Shown: positions 1 to 12,040 of the stretch, piece by piece
Layout: the number at the start of each line of letters is the position of its first letter
How positions within the stretch are numbered: the stretch's first letter is position 1
Assembly (NCBI GenBank): GCA_031841125.1
Contig: JAJSSI010000088.1
Location: 1 to 64,000, forward strand
DNA: 64,000 nucleotides
Reading direction: 5' to 3'
Origin: Acanthococcus lagerstroemiae
Lineage: Eukaryota > Arthropoda > Insecta > Hemiptera > Eriococcidae
Made by a program: the position numbers and the translations under genes
The notes under the pieces: generated by a model
Databases searched by the model: none
Told to the model about the DNA's origin: nothing
Seen by the model: only the letters and a program-made list of their open reading frames with translations

Positions 1-77
1 AAAAGGTCCTAAAGTTATCGTGCAAAAATGTCCTTTTTCATAGGCGAACCCTGGACTATATAGTATAACAAGTGAGA

Positions 78-771
78 TATGCTAGTTCCATAGGTAGACT
101 TCTCCGAATTTAGGGAAATTGAGTTAAGTATCGTTTCGGTTACTGTACAACACTGCCTACAACGTGACGTCATCGATTTTCAAAAAACAACAACAGAAGC
201 GCTCCAGTATGCAAACGAAAATTGGTTTAGAATCATAGGTAGACTTATCCTATGGAGAAGTCTGGGTCTGACACGATTATTGTTTTGTTTACAAAAATGT
301 GTTTTTGATAATGAATTATTGTCATCGTGTACTAATGTAAAACAATTAGTAGTCTTTTCTTTTCAATTAGTGCTCAATTTTTTATAACTATATAGCAAAA
401 ACTGAATCATGTTGCGTTTTCATTTTTTGTGTATTGATAATAAAAATGTCTCATTTTGAAAGGTGATAACAACAAAATGATAATTTCCATTTATATTCCT
501 CTTTTGCAGCCTTTTACAGCAATAATAAACAAAAATTGATAAGCAATTTCAAAACATCGTGTCAAACCCAGACTTCTCCATCTTTGAACGCCTTTTGAAC
601 ACGAATCGGAGTACTTGAAAAAATTTTCGACCTATATCTTCAATGTGAGCACAAAAAATGATCCATCGCACCTATATCCAACCATTAAGCCCGAACATTA
701 GCTGAGAAACAGTTTTTTGCGTTTTCTGGAAAACTAGGTTTTTGGAGAAGTCTACCTATGGAACTAGCATA
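78..771. mobile_element. TIR (mariner-like MITE) element, ~694 bp
   Basis: A perfect inverted repeat of 28 bp bounds this stretch: 78-105 begins TATGCTAGTTCCATAGG and 744-771 is its reverse complement. If the outermost TA is the target duplication, the terminal repeat itself is 26 bp, as in Tc1/mariner-type elements. A second inverted repeat lies inside (252-277 with 556-581, one mismatch) and shares the GGAGAAGTCT motif of the outer ends, so one related foldback is nested in another. I see no transposase reading frame, so this is a non-autonomous element. Assignment to mariner rests only on the TA ends. Confidence 0.6.
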
Positions 772-780
772 CTCAAGTAG

Positions 781-1794
781 TGTTCTAATAAGCGGAAAAC
801 TTTGCGGAAAAAAAAATTTTTTGGTTTACAAAAAGTTGCAGTTGTAGCAGTTTTGTTGTCTTAGAAGATAAAAAAATAGTGCAATATTGAAAAAAAATGG
901 AAAATATTCCGCAAAAATTGTGAAAATTGACCAAACATGCTTGAATATGCTCTAAAAAAAGCAGAAAATATTATGCTAAAAGATGCTTTTACACCCAAAA
1001 TATGGCAAAATATGCTCTATTCAAGTGTGCTCATTCTTCTTGAAATTCTATGAAAATCATTATAAAATAACATGGATATTCCCTATCTACTTCAACAGAA
1101 AAAAACATGCAAAAGCAGATTTTCGGAATCCTAGTGATTCGGACTTCCCATGATTCAACAGAACCTTATCAACGTTAGGATTACATGAGGTGCTAGGCAT
1201 TGTTTACGTACAGTGTATCCTAACGTTGATAAGAATCTCAGGCACTATTTCCTGAAGTGCGGAAAGGGAGGAAGGCCCGATGCCAGCGCGCCACCAGTCT
1301 GGGAAGTCTGAATAATAAATAGGTCAATATGGGTATCATTTTGAAAGGAAATCGAGAAATGAAAGATATACAAAAGAAAAGGTCCTGAAGTTATCTGGCA
1401 AAAAGTCCTTTTTCATAGGCGAACACTGAATATATTTAACAGTGTTCTACATAGGCGGAAAACTTGCGAAAATTTTTTTTTTTTGGTTTGCAAAAAAAGT
1501 TGCAGTTGTAGCAGATTTATTTTCATTAGGAGACAAAAATAGCGCAATATTGAAAAAAAATTTGAAATATTCCGCAAAAATTGTGAAAGAAAATTGACCA
1601 AATATTCTTGAATATGCTCTAAAAAAGCAGAAAATATGCTTAAAAGATGCTTTTTACACCCAAAATATGGCAAAATATGGTCGATCAAGTGTGACTCATT
1701 CTTCTCGAAATTCTATGAATCACAAAAATTAACTGGATATTCCCTATCTACTTCAACAGAAAAAAACATGCAAACGCATATTTTTGGAATCCCT
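781..1794 (+). repeat. Two direct repeats of ~350 bp
   Basis: The stretch 781-1132 is repeated at 1443-1794 with scattered substitutions and small indels (shared blocks include TTGCAGTTGTAGCAG and TTCAACAGAAAAAAACATGC). The start of the second copy is preceded at 1378-1431 by a sequence that also opens the window at 1-54, so the duplication probably extends beyond the left edge. Short open frames here are not conserved between the copies and are not called as genes. Confidence 0.7.
1165..1233. repeat. Hairpin with perfect 17-bp arms
   Basis: CTTATCAACGTTAGGAT at 1165-1181 is the exact reverse complement of 1217-1233, with a 35-base loop. It lies between the two ~350-bp direct repeats. It could be a small foldback insertion; nothing else is known. 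Confidence 0.6.
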
Positions 1795-2040
1795 AATGCA
1801 GTATATGGACTAGCGATGCTACGTATTTTCGCACCACCATGGGCGGATAAACGCAACATCACATATCTCAAGTAATATTTAAATAATGTGTGCGCTCTCG
1901 TTGAATGCAGTGGTGCGACGCGACGGTGCGTGTTTCGCTGTCACCTGTAATGTGTCGGTAATTGCCTACTCAACGCCCGGGTTTCTTGTATTTCTATTAC
2001 ACCTGCGCTTTACGGCGCTTCGCTAGTCATTATGAGGAGT

Positions 2041-2105
2041 TATCTGTCAAAAGGGCGTCCGTTCAGTGTATTTCTTATGGAACGGACGCCCTTTTTTGAC
2101 AGATA
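2041..2105. repeat. Foldback hairpin, copy 1 (GGGCGTCCGTTC family)
   Basis: The arms 2041-2064 and 2080-2105 pair over about 24 bp (TATCTGTCAAAAGGGCGTCC on the left), closing a 15-base loop. The same hairpin, including the loop ATGTATTTCTTATG, recurs at 6799-6885. Two dispersed copies make it a short foldback MITE or a hairpin RNA family rather than chance. Confidence 0.65.
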
Positions 2106-2137
2106 GCTTTCATATGATGGTCGAAAGACTGACCAAA

Positions 2138-2320
2138 CTTAAGTAGGGCTCTATAGTTTCACATAGGGTATGCTAGGCCGCCATTTTGGTTCGGGTTTGT
2201 TGTTACCAGCTCATTAAATACACAGCGACGCGCTGGTATCATTCGCTCTAGAAGTTTTCAAAAGCTGAACCAAAATGGCGGCTTAGTTACCCATGTGATA
2301 CTACAGAGCCTCAACTTAAG
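2138..2320. mobile_element. MITE with ~54-bp imperfect terminal inverted repeats
   Basis: The left end begins CTTAAGTAGGGCTCTATAG and runs to CGCCATTTTGGTTC. The right end is its imperfect reverse complement, ending in CTTAAG at 2315-2320. The 183-bp element has no coding potential. Its terminal sequence CTCTATAGTTTCAC...GCCATTTTGGTTC recurs at 2331 and, inverted, at 50412-50470, so it belongs to a dispersed family. Confidence 0.65.
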
Positions 2321-2324
2321 CAGC

Positions 2325-2480
2325 AGTAGGACTCTATAGTTTCACCTGGTACACTAAGGACGCCATTTTGGTTCATACTGCGCCCGTGGATGCCGAATCC
2401 GTCTATGCGGAGCGTTACCGCGTAGTCAATTCGCATCGACGGGCGCAGTATGGGCTACGCCTAATAGCGTCGACAACTCA
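2325..2480 (+). mobile_element. Second member of the CTCTATAGTTTCAC MITE family
   Basis: Starts with the same terminal motif as the preceding MITE (CTCTATAGTTTCACCTGG and GCCATTTTGGTTCATACTG). It contains an internal inverted repeat of about 20 bp (CATACTGCGCCCGT at 2374 with ACGGGCGCAGTATG near 2440). The run from CATTTTGGTTCATACTGCG to GTCGACA matches, inverted and lacking the internal hairpin, the sequence 50374-50480 upstream of eIF4A3. The right boundary is uncertain. Confidence 0.5.
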
Positions 2481-4100
2481 TGACGTCAAGAACGTAGAAA
2501 TGTCACAGATCAATAAATAAACATAGACAATTTTAGGATCGTTGAAATATTGAAACGTTCGTGAAATCATGTGAAACGCTTGATCTTCAGTGATTCCTAG
2601 CAAGATTCCCAAGCCGGACTGATAAAATTGGTGCACTGATATCATCGTGAACACAAATGCATGATTTATTATTATTCCCGTTGCATTGCTGATAGTTTTT
2701 GATTATTTATTCATCTTTGCATTTTGTTTCGTAATCGGTATTCAATTGCTTACCAGCTGTAGAATTGTTCCGTAGGTAAAGTTAATTGGAATTATAAAAT
2801 TCTACTCATTATTTATGTTTTCCTAAATACACTGCCGGTACAGAAACGGTTGAAGAAAGGGGTGTTGATATACAAGGTACTATCTACAGCAGTATTAGTT
2901 CGCAGCAGAAATTTGTTAGTATGAGATTTTTTAGGAATTATGTAATTTGAACTCTTGTTCTTTATATACTCGTATTAATCCCTTATCTGCATTTTTAAAG
3001 TGGACCCGATGCAAAGTGGAAAAAGCCAAAGGAATGCATACCAACTCACCGCAAAATACTAGTAACATCACAGGATTGCCCGAAAATTGATACACAGAAG
3101 GCATGGAAGGGAGAGCCATTAAGAGAGCATAATGGGCTTCTCTTTAGTAGCTGAAATTCTAACATCATATTATACTGTCTCAGTGCCCAAACATACACGC
3201 AATCAAGAAAGTAAAAAGGTATAACTTGAAGCATTTCCTTGTTGGTAGTTATATTGTTTTTGAGCCGTTGCTGATGGGTACTGATTATTGACTTTGAATG
3301 GGTGCTGATTACTTCTACAAAGTAGTTTTTGCATTTTAGACATACTGAATTCGACACTAATCACATCATGTCTCTGTTAACATCTGCTCTCTGTAATTTT
3401 TCTTGCAAAGAGACGTCAGATATCATGTAATCTGGAAAGTATGGTGCTATGAACTAGTATCATTTCACTCATGATAACTTATTACTCACCTGCTTTAGTG
3501 ATATATTAATTTCTATAGAAGTATTTTCAGCTCCTTTGAAACTGAACCTTTGAATTCTTCTTAGGTTCACCTACATTTGAAAGTGATTGTTAGCGCTGTG
3601 GTATGTTGACTTCCCGAAAGATCTGTGGGATATTGGGTTACTTGTCTTCAAGTTTCCATTTCGCTCCTTGCGTAATTCCTCGCTCGAACGTTTATCCTCA
3701 TTAAAAAGTACCTTAACCTCCCTTTCCTTAAAGCACCTTCTGGTACCGGCGGGAGCGTATGGGTACCAACTGGGACCAAGAGGTCTCCTCTTTTTCTCTC
3801 GTTTTCATATCTTTTCTTGTCTTTTCGTTATCATGTTAGATTACTTGTTCTATGTCATGTCATGTCCTATATACGCAAGGGAAGGGAAATATGAAGACGA
3901 GTCCAACTAATTTTCACCAGTGGAGTTAGTTGGCGTATGCTCTTCTTTGAAGCTCGAGTTCGCTTCTTTTGTGATCAAATATTTCGGACTTGACTTTCTC
4001 TGATACAAGCACATGGTTGCTATCACATGCCACGTAGTCAATTTTGGCCTTAAATTCTCAAAAACGTACCGGAGTGCCGGCATTGCCTTTGGATAAAATT
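2481..4100. other. Intergenic; no supportable gene
   Basis: AT-rich DNA with only short, unrelated open frames. Nothing matched a family I recognise, and no array or long inverted repeat was seen. Confidence 0.5.
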
Positions 4101-4123
4101 TTAAATCAAAAATCCAGTGTGAC

Positions 4124-4519
4124 TTGGTCTTTCAAATTGACCATTTTTGGGAAATTTTCGAAAATTCTGATACGGTTATTATGTCAAGGTTACTCCTGTG
4201 TTGGTATGCCGATGACTCTGTCCTGTTTAAATGCAGCAGTGCGTCGAGGTGCATCAGGATCCTGCTATATCAGATCAGTTTCGCAGTGATTCAGTGGGAT
4301 ATTGAAATTGTTCGCCTCAGATATGACGGTCATAAGATGTATTCTGTACTTACACGAGAAATCATCCTCGTGTTAATGAAGGCAAGTCAAAAATACTCGC
4401 GTATTCTCTGTTCTGGGTGGTGCCTGTCTTTCTTTCACCAGGTATTCAACGGAAGAGGGAGTTACCTCAACGAAAAATCGCTCCATCCTGAAGCTCTGCG
4501 GCACTTTCGCACTCCCTGA
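4124..4519 (+). pseudogene. Possible LINE reverse-transcriptase fragment (YADD box)
   Basis: The 131-codon frame contains WYADDSVLF near residue 29. This resembles the YADD catalytic box of non-LTR retrotransposon reverse transcriptases, where hydrophobic residues and a Val/Leu-Phe normally follow. The sequence after the box does not continue recognisably, and no endonuclease or thumb region is found nearby, so at most this is a short, decayed fragment. Chance occurrence of the motif is possible. Confidence 0.3.
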
Positions 4520-5189
4520 GTTCTCAATATTCCAGTGAGCTAGCCAAGACTCATCAGACCCTGTTCTGATTTTTTTGTGTGCCCTATTCTAGTGCCCTGC
4601 TCAGGTGCTTCAATACCACAGAGCAGTGGCAGTTCCTATCATGAAGTATCCTAGGAAAGCCAGAGAAACCAGAAAACTATATCAATCAGTGGAATTACTC
4701 ATTTTTCTTGCTTTGACGGTATTTATATATAATGTTACAGATTGAACATATAGAAGTTACTGTATTTTAGACATTCTGCGCTGTATTTCGCCTATGCTTA
4801 TGGTTCTTCAAGTGAGTTTTACATAGAAGAATTTAAGTAAATTTATTCAGAATGCCGAATCTGTTTAATGAGACCTCACCGAGGCTAGAGACAGCAGTTC
4901 TGATTTATATGAGTAGTGAAAAAGTGAAATGACAAATTTTAAACCTTTAGCTGTATTGTTTGTCTATTCATAAGTGTTTGAAATTTTGGTTACAGAGTGT
5001 ATCCTGTTATTCCTGCTTAAAAATAACATTTTTGGTATGGATATTAACCAGCTTATTAAATTGGTATTTTGATAAACCAGATTGAAGAAATAACAGAAAA
5101 CTGACTTACAAAATTGAGTAATGACTGCCCTGTATCTGTCAATGATACCCTGCTACTAAATTGGAAAATCATGGATTCATGGGTCTCAT

Positions 5190-5345
5190 TAGTGGTTTTC
5201 ACAGGAGAGTACTAGACCCTTTTTAGTTTTTTTTTTAAATGTACGTTAATGACATAGTAACAAACGACCAGGGGGGCTGTTTCCACCTTTTCTGATGACA
5301 TGGCTACCATTTACAGTGCAGAGGTTAGGGGATAGCTGATAGAAA
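5190..5345 (+). pseudogene. Decayed non-LTR retrotransposon RT fragment
   Basis: Reading the + strand with frame changes gives a worn G-x-x-x-x-x-L-x-P-F block, then MYVNDI (5239-5256), then F-S-D-D-M-A-T-I-Y about 40 bases later. The order PQGS...GPLLF / YVNDI / FADD is typical of Jockey-like reverse transcriptases. The stops and frameshifts between the blocks show a dead copy. Only about 50 residues survive. Confidence 0.5.
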
Positions 5346-6798
5346 ATATAAACTTCGATACGCTAATTTCAATGCTGTCATCAAATAAATCAAGGAAATG
5401 AGTCGACAGGTGAATAATGCAACAACAGAAGGCAGTTTAAAGCTGATGTACAGGATTCAAATGGAGAAGAATATGTCGTAATCAAATTTATTGTTATTAT
5501 GACTTTCATTTAATGCGAACATCCAGCCAATTAATTTGATGATTATTATTGTCAGCGGTCTAGCAGTAGCCACTTTGTGGAAGAAATCAGCAAGAAGTTA
5601 TTCTTAAGTTTACTCAAGTCACAGAAACCTAATTTCAGTTTTGTTTTAAGGACTGTTCATCACTACAACAGATGCCATTAAATAATCGACTACCGGAAAT
5701 ATGAAGAACATGGGGATTGCTAGTTTCGCCAGCCTGTCCCCTCCATTTTGCCTTTTTAGCGCCTAAAAAAAAGCCTAACACTTTCTTGAATGGTTCCATC
5801 TTATGTACAACTGAGAGTAGAAAATTTTTTTACTGCACTACTTTCTTTTTTTGACCCCACTTTTTAAAATAAGCGATAAACCACTTCTGTTGAAAGTTCC
5901 TGTCCCTTACCACATTTACCCGGATGGGTGGTGTGTTTAAATTTCAGTATGTGACTCAAGGAGTCATTCTTCACATATTTTGTAAAAATTGGATTCCCAA
6001 GAATATTTTTGAGTTGGACCCAAAATTGAGCTAAAATGACTGGGCAAGGAGAACTGAGGATGAATATGGTTACTTTGATGAGGGTGCCAAGGTGAAAGAG
6101 ACCTAAAAGAATCTTATTAATGTGAATTTTGAATTGTAGGGTACGTGCTAGTTTTTCCGCAATGATGGATGTCCTACTTAGCGATGGTTTGCTGGAATTC
6201 AATTTAACGTACGTGACGCGGAGGCAATTTTTTCAGTTCTCTTTTATTTTTATTTTTTCCTATCTGTACCAATGTTTTTGTGCCTTTGATTTCAGTGTGT
6301 TGATGTCTAGTTTTTTTATTAGTTTTTGAAATTTTAATTTATTACTTTTTATTTATTTATTACTTTAACTATTTGTGTATCCCCTCTCACGCTGTACATG
6401 TACATAGTTGGAGAGGGAAGTTACAATTGAAAGTAGTATTATTTATATTTTTATTCTCAATAAATTTATTTTCTTCGAGTGCTTATTTTACTTGTTATGT
6501 ATTACTTTCTGATGAATTCCGTAAATCTCAGATTTCTCAGAAGTTTTTCATTGATATTTTATTCGCCTGCTCTCCTAAGACATTGATTTAGAAACTTCTT
6601 CCAGTAAACAGTTGGGTAGATATGGGGATAGTTGATCGATCATCATGACTGAAGGTGTTCTAGAACCAACTTGGTGAAGTTTTATACCAAACTTGCAGCA
6701 CCTATTACATCCTATTGAACAACCAACAGATTGAATCAATCACCATGAGACTGAAGCCGACTATATTTTATACTGACAATAAGATTCAAACTAAAGAC
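5346..6798. other. Intergenic; no supportable gene
   Basis: AT-rich sequence with short open frames and no recognised protein. TTTATT-rich tracts occur near 6240-6360. Confidence 0.5.
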
Positions 6799-6885
6799 AA
6801 ATTGAGGACGTATCTGTAAAAAGGGCGTTCGATCAATGTATTTCTTATGGAACGGACGCCCTTTTTACAGATACGTCCTCAATTT
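6799..6885. repeat. Foldback hairpin, copy 2 (GGGCGTCCGTTC family)
   Basis: The arms 6799-6834 and 6849-6885 pair over about 36 bp with two mismatches. The outer part (AAATTGAGGACGTATCTGTA) is perfectly paired and the 14-base loop is shared with the copy at 2041-2105. The stem is long enough to make a stable RNA hairpin if transcribed. Confidence 0.7.
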
Positions 6886-9320
6886 TAAAATATGATAATG
6901 ATCTATCTTGAAGAACTGTACTATATATAATTTGGTACCACAAAAAACGACTTGGAAATTTCCAAAAATACCTTGAAAATTATTATCATCGGCGCATAGA
7001 GAAATGGTGAAAATACAAAATAGATATAACGCCTACTGTTAATTAGACCAAAGCTTTTATTCAGTTATTCGTAAGTTTTTGATGCAAGTGCTGAAGAACC
7101 AAGAGAATGTCCATAGTCTTATTCAACATTATAACTGGAATGTACCCAGGACTGAAACAGCGATTATTTATCTGGAGACGATGGGATTTAGAATTGAAGA
7201 GCTCTGTCGATAGGATGGACTAAAACTGATTTTGCCACTATTCCGAATTTCAGACCGAAATCAGCTAGGTACCGAGCTTTTTCATATGAAGAAGACGGAA
7301 ATGCAAAATTGAAACAGGAGCTGGAGTTCACATGGAATGAGGCATAGAAAGATTTAAGAATTCCAAACTTTTGAAGGAATGCATACAGTCACACAATTTT
7401 TATCTCCTAGGTACGTTCTTTTGCCCAATTTTTCAGCAATATAAAACTTATTTACAATTTTGATTTCGTTCCCGTAGCATGAAGGTGGTTAAAATCAATA
7501 AGAGTCGTCACTGTTCTGGGCGGTAGCCTACACCTGGGTTTTAGTTTTGCATATTACGTAGAATAGAATAGAGAAACAAAATTAAGGTATTCTACGTCGC
7601 TTGTCATAAATTTTTACTGCCGACAGTTCTTCAAATAAGTACTTAATCTAGTTTCGTGATAACCTTTACCATACGTTGTTTAAATCAGGCAGCGTCAAAT
7701 GTTTTGTTATGTTCCGTTTGCCGTGACATTAGAAAGGTTTTGCCTTACAAAGTAGCTTCCTGCAACTTCTTAATCAGATTAGTTAAAATGTTGTATAACT
7801 AATCGTTTTAGGATAAGACGTAGCACATTCATTTAGACGCGAACTGCAGACTACGGTACTTTTAGAAATAAGCAATAATTTTGTAAGGGTGGCTTCGTGA
7901 TCTACGGATCTTATGTATGTACCTCGAAAATTAAATAATAGATGTTTGAGTCTACTAAACATTGGGGCGGCTAATTTTTAAAAATTTTCAATTGACCGCT
8001 TCATATTCTCGCAAGTCTCTTGAAATGTAAAGAATTCATTAATTTCAATGTAACTAGTAAGCATCTAGTAAGTTACGTGATTTCTGGTCAAAATTAATAA
8101 AACAATGCGATAAATCATACGAATAGTCAAACCACTGTAGTGATTGTAATGCTGAGAAACATTTACGAGCTGTAAAAGAGTTCATTTGGTATAATGAGGA
8201 GACTAAAAATGAAAAAAGAAAATGATCGATTCTGACTCGGAATAGTTTACAAAATTACTACTTCAACCTTTAAAATTAATACAACTATGAAAAGTACACC
8301 GATCCCCAGTTATAATTAAGAATAATATTCGTAACTCTTGTAAAAGAGAAGCTGCGTGAAAATTCCTGCGATGGATCAAAAGGTGAATTTTTTCACAGAA
8401 AATCATAACGTAGATCAAGGCGACTTCATTGATGTGAGAGACATATATAGAGGCACTCTCTGAAAAAATTCCTGGCTACAGGCCTGCACCGAGGAGGGTC
8501 GTTCGTGTTCTATATACACGCACTGCCTCTGAGGGAGTACATAAACATGGAGCAGTATCCTCCAACATTTCGTATTTCCGAAGATGTGCCATAATGCGCA
8601 TGATGATATTTTTATAAATATGAATTATGGGAAAATAAAGTAAAAAATTTAAGAATGCCACCACTTTTGTGTCTAAATTTCGGAGTTTGAAGCCGTAGAA
8701 CTGGCTGAATCGGGAAGACAAAGTGAAATTCGGATTCACTGGTCCCGAAAAACACCTTTTTAGATGGTATGATAGGTCATAACACTTCCATTTTAGATAC
8801 ATTCTTTCCAGTTTTAGGCCACCCTGCCCCACCCCCCTCATTGATGAATTTCGAAATTTCTTTTTCGGGTTCCAATTTTTGGGGAAGAGTCATTTCCAAT
8901 AAGGTGCATAAAGACATTGTATCCGTGAAAATAAAAAACATGTACAAATAACCCATTCCGCCCAAATTATTGAATTTTCTGCCTTTTTTTTTTTTTTTTT
9001 TTCCCGTCAAAAAGTACTTTTATTGTTTGTTCAACGGGGCTTAGGTTGACCTATGGGCAGCCGTTACATCTGTTTTTGAGCTGTACCCGTAGGTCACCTG
9101 TTATGAATAACATTAAACAAGTATACACATATACATTACTAAGATACGAGTGTAAGCTTATAATAATTGTTTCTGTTTATGGGATGGATAAAATTAGAAA
9201 AATAATGCAGTGTTCGAAATTAGCGACATGAAAAATCCCCATTTTGATAGTTCGTTTAGCCATCGAATGTAGCGGTTGTTCTGGAATTTTTTTTATTTCG
9301 TACTACGTAAAATTGAAACA
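6886..9320. other. Intergenic; one short exon-like frame
   Basis: Mostly unstructured AT-rich DNA. On the + strand around 7085-7215 there is a clean frame of about 43 codons with protein-like composition (QENVHSLIQHYNWNVPRTET), which I do not recognise; it could be a gene-fragment relic. A T-run interrupts at 8984-9002. Confidence 0.35.
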
Positions 9321-9324
9321 GGAT

Positions 9325-9951
9325 GAAGAAGTATTCTGAATGAGATTTATAAAAATGAACCGCCAAAGGCTGATGTAAATAGTGACGCCATAATAGAAGA
9401 TATTCTGAATGAAATGACTAAAGTTCAGCCGGTTGACAAGGAACATAGAAATTTTGCAAAGGAGTTGTTAATGGAAGAACAGGAAACCCTCGTAAATACT
9501 ACCCCATCTACTCCAAATTTTGTGAAAGAGACCATTGAATCCGGCGTCAGTGTAAATATAGATGACCAGCCTGTTTTCATTGATGAAAAGGAGTTGTCTG
9601 ACATTACGAGTATATTGATAGTATGGTTTTAAATTATCAGGAAACACCAAATGAAAACACCATTGTAGATTACGACTCTCTCTTAGCTCATTTACCTGTG
9701 TATAAAATATAATACTGAACCCTTAGAAGAAAAAGAGAGTCAGGACATTAATTTCGCGATGAATGACTTCTTTAAGCAAATCGTAGAAAATAGAATAAAT
9801 AATGTAAATAATAGATCTAACGCGGATTCCGATACGGAATCATTTGTTACGGCTGTCGGCGAATTTCCAGAAGAGGTGGACGTGTTTTACGATGCCCTCC
9901 CAGGTATACCTGACCCGTGTGCCCGCATGTCACTTCACCGGAAGTTTTAAA
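9325..9951 (+). pseudogene. Frameshifted acidic coding relic, family unknown
   Basis: Protein-like sequence continues across this interval in shifting + frames. An acidic stretch (EPPKADVNSDAIIEDILNEM and onward to DEKELSDI) runs to about 9605. A short piece follows (NYQETPNENTIVDYDSLLAH), then a frame from 9759 to 9948 (MNDFFKQIVENRINN through DVFYDALPGIPDP), which ends at TAA. Two or more frameshifts break what looks like one reading frame of about 200 residues rich in D, E and N. No domain is recognisable. It may be a retroelement or host-gene remnant. Confidence 0.45.
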
Positions 9952-10320
9952 TAAAAAGACCGTAGCCCAACTAAAAAAAAATACCGACTTTTTGGCCGTC
10001 GCTTCGCTCGTTCCTCGCACTAGTTCGGGTTATTCGGCCGAAATGTTTAAGGCCATTGACGTTTAAAAAAATGCAACTCTGGACAAGGAATAGTATTATA
10101 AAAAAATACATAGAAAACTACCCAGCTATCAAAATTAGAGTTCGTATAAATTAAATTTAAACCGAAAAGTGTAAGGCCGAAACGTTTGTCTGATACAACA
10201 GAACTACGCGGCTATCAAAATTAGAGTTCGCATCAATTAAATTTAAAAAAAATAATAATACCTCCCTTTTCTTCGAAAAGTCGGTAAAACATTGAGTACG
10301 TAAAATTCGCCTCGCGCTTC
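9952..10320. other. Repeat-derived intergenic DNA with a short internal duplication
   Basis: The motif CTATCAAAATTAGAGTTCG followed by an AAATTAAATTTAAA-like tail appears twice (about 10126 and 10213). A segment near 10000 (CGTCGCTTCGCTCGTTCCTCG) has the look of retroelement sequence, but no frame supports a gene. Confidence 0.4.
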
Positions 10321-10326
10321 TTATTC

Positions 10327-10618
10327 TGACCCTAAATTGAGGAAACTAATGAATGACTCGACCGATTGTAATCAAACTCATACCTGCACAACTCTGAGTA
10401 CTTCTCTATAATCTACCAAAATTTGGAATCAGTTGATTCAATAGTTCCTGAGATTTTCGTGCCACAAATATTGTCCTTAAATTGAGGAAAACTCATATGA
10501 ACGGCTCGACCGATTGTCATCAAACTTTCCACTGCACAATTTCGAGTAGTTCTCCATAATATATCAAAATTTGGAATCAATTGATCAAATAGTTTTTGAG
10601 ATTTTCGTGCCACAAAAA
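10327..10618 (+). repeat. Two tandem direct repeats of ~146 bp
   Basis: Both copies (about 10327-10471 and 10472-10618) run from CCTAAATTGAGGAAA/CCTTAAATTGAGGAAA through CTCGACCGATTGT and CAAAATTTGGAATCA to GAGATTTTCGTGCCACAAA. They are followed by a TACA/TA microsatellite at about 10626-10650. The array plus simple-repeat tail resembles a transposable-element terminus. Confidence 0.6.
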
Positions 10619-10649
10619 TAGTGTGTGTACATACATACATACATATATA

Positions 10650-12040
10650 TAGAGCTTTTTTGACCTAGGCGAGATCCGGATAAAAAGTGGACAACCCGAG
10701 ATCCGCCTTAAAATATTTTTTGTATTTCAGAGTATATTTCATGTCAAAATACTTCGAAATATAAGTTGAATCGTTACACCCGCAGAGGGGTAAGAAAATT
10801 GGGGAAAAAAATTCGATGATTAATTCTGTACAACGTGAGATCCAGTGTAAAAAATGGGTAAGGTGAGATCACATACATATATGTATATGCTAGAGATTTA
10901 CTGACCAAGTTGAGATCCTGCTGCGTTGCCAATAATGCAGGGTGAATAATCATGCTCGAATGTACTGTATTGTATTAATCGTCCTGCCTGACTGAGTTCT
11001 GGGTCGGAAGATGCGAGCGTTTTTTGTCGCCTGAATTCCGGTCAGTGATCTTTTCAAAACTCAAGTACCTACTTCTTAATTTATCATTCGCAGTTAGAGG
11101 GACGCAGATTTTTTCTGTTTAAAATCTAGTTAGAACGTGACGGAAATTCTAGCTTAATCTGAACCCTGATCAGATGCTTATATTAATTCAGGAGCTAAAA
11201 TTACTAACGTGCCACATAATGTAAATCGAAGTGTCAAAAAGTGGTGAAAAACGCCCACTCCCGAATCTACCGGAGTCAAATGCCATTACAGAAAACCGAG
11301 TACAAACGCAAAAAATTCGGAGAACCCTGAATCAGTATAAGGGATAAGTTAAACTTACGCGAAAAATTTGAAGAAATCTTAGAAAAAAATCAAACAGGAA
11401 CGAGAGGTGTTTTTGCAGAAATTAAAAACTCATGAATTTGAAATAAACCAAATTATAACTGAGGGACCAAAAAAGTCAACCTAAATATTCCAAACATTAA
11501 CCTCGTTCATGTCTCATATGATCAATTCCGATTCGGACGATAGTAAGTTTGTTGGAAAAATTTATTAGAACAGAGAAGGACTCCTAAGTGACCTCAGAAC
11601 AAAACCACTCCAACTCTGAATTATGAAATCATGAAAGCAGCTAAGGGCTATTAGGTGACCCAAACAGGAACCACCTCAAGTCCGCAAGTCTGACTCAAAT
11701 TATAATAGGAGAAAATTTAACCCAAATAAGAACCTCTCCGGACCAGATCCGAGGAGCAGCTCTAATATTATATTATCTGACAGCTCAGAATATTCAAATA
11801 ATGTAAGCGCCGAAAAAAATTTCCTACACATACATCTTCAATAGAACAAAATAAAGAAAAATTGGTATACATAAAATCCAATTCTTGGAAAACTTATTCT
11901 CAGAAACATTTAATGAAGAATTTAAGCTACTTAATGCATTCATTGATTACTGCGACGAAGGAGACAGCCTAAGAAAACACTTAATAAAATACTTCGCTAA
12001 ATTAGAAAATTTTGCCCAGGATTTAAAAGGAAGAATGGAC
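10650..12040. other. Intergenic; GAGATCC-motif region and short frames
   Basis: The motif GAGATCC or GAGATCA recurs at 10669, 10699, 10839, 10864 and 10910 without forming a regular array. A 63-codon frame at 11885-12076 (MENLFSETFNEEFKLLNAFI onward) has protein-like composition, but the upstream frame is broken and no family is recognised. Confidence 0.35.

Noticed and set aside
3587..3910. 107-codon + frame
   Set aside because: No family resemblance, no coding context and poor composition for a protein.
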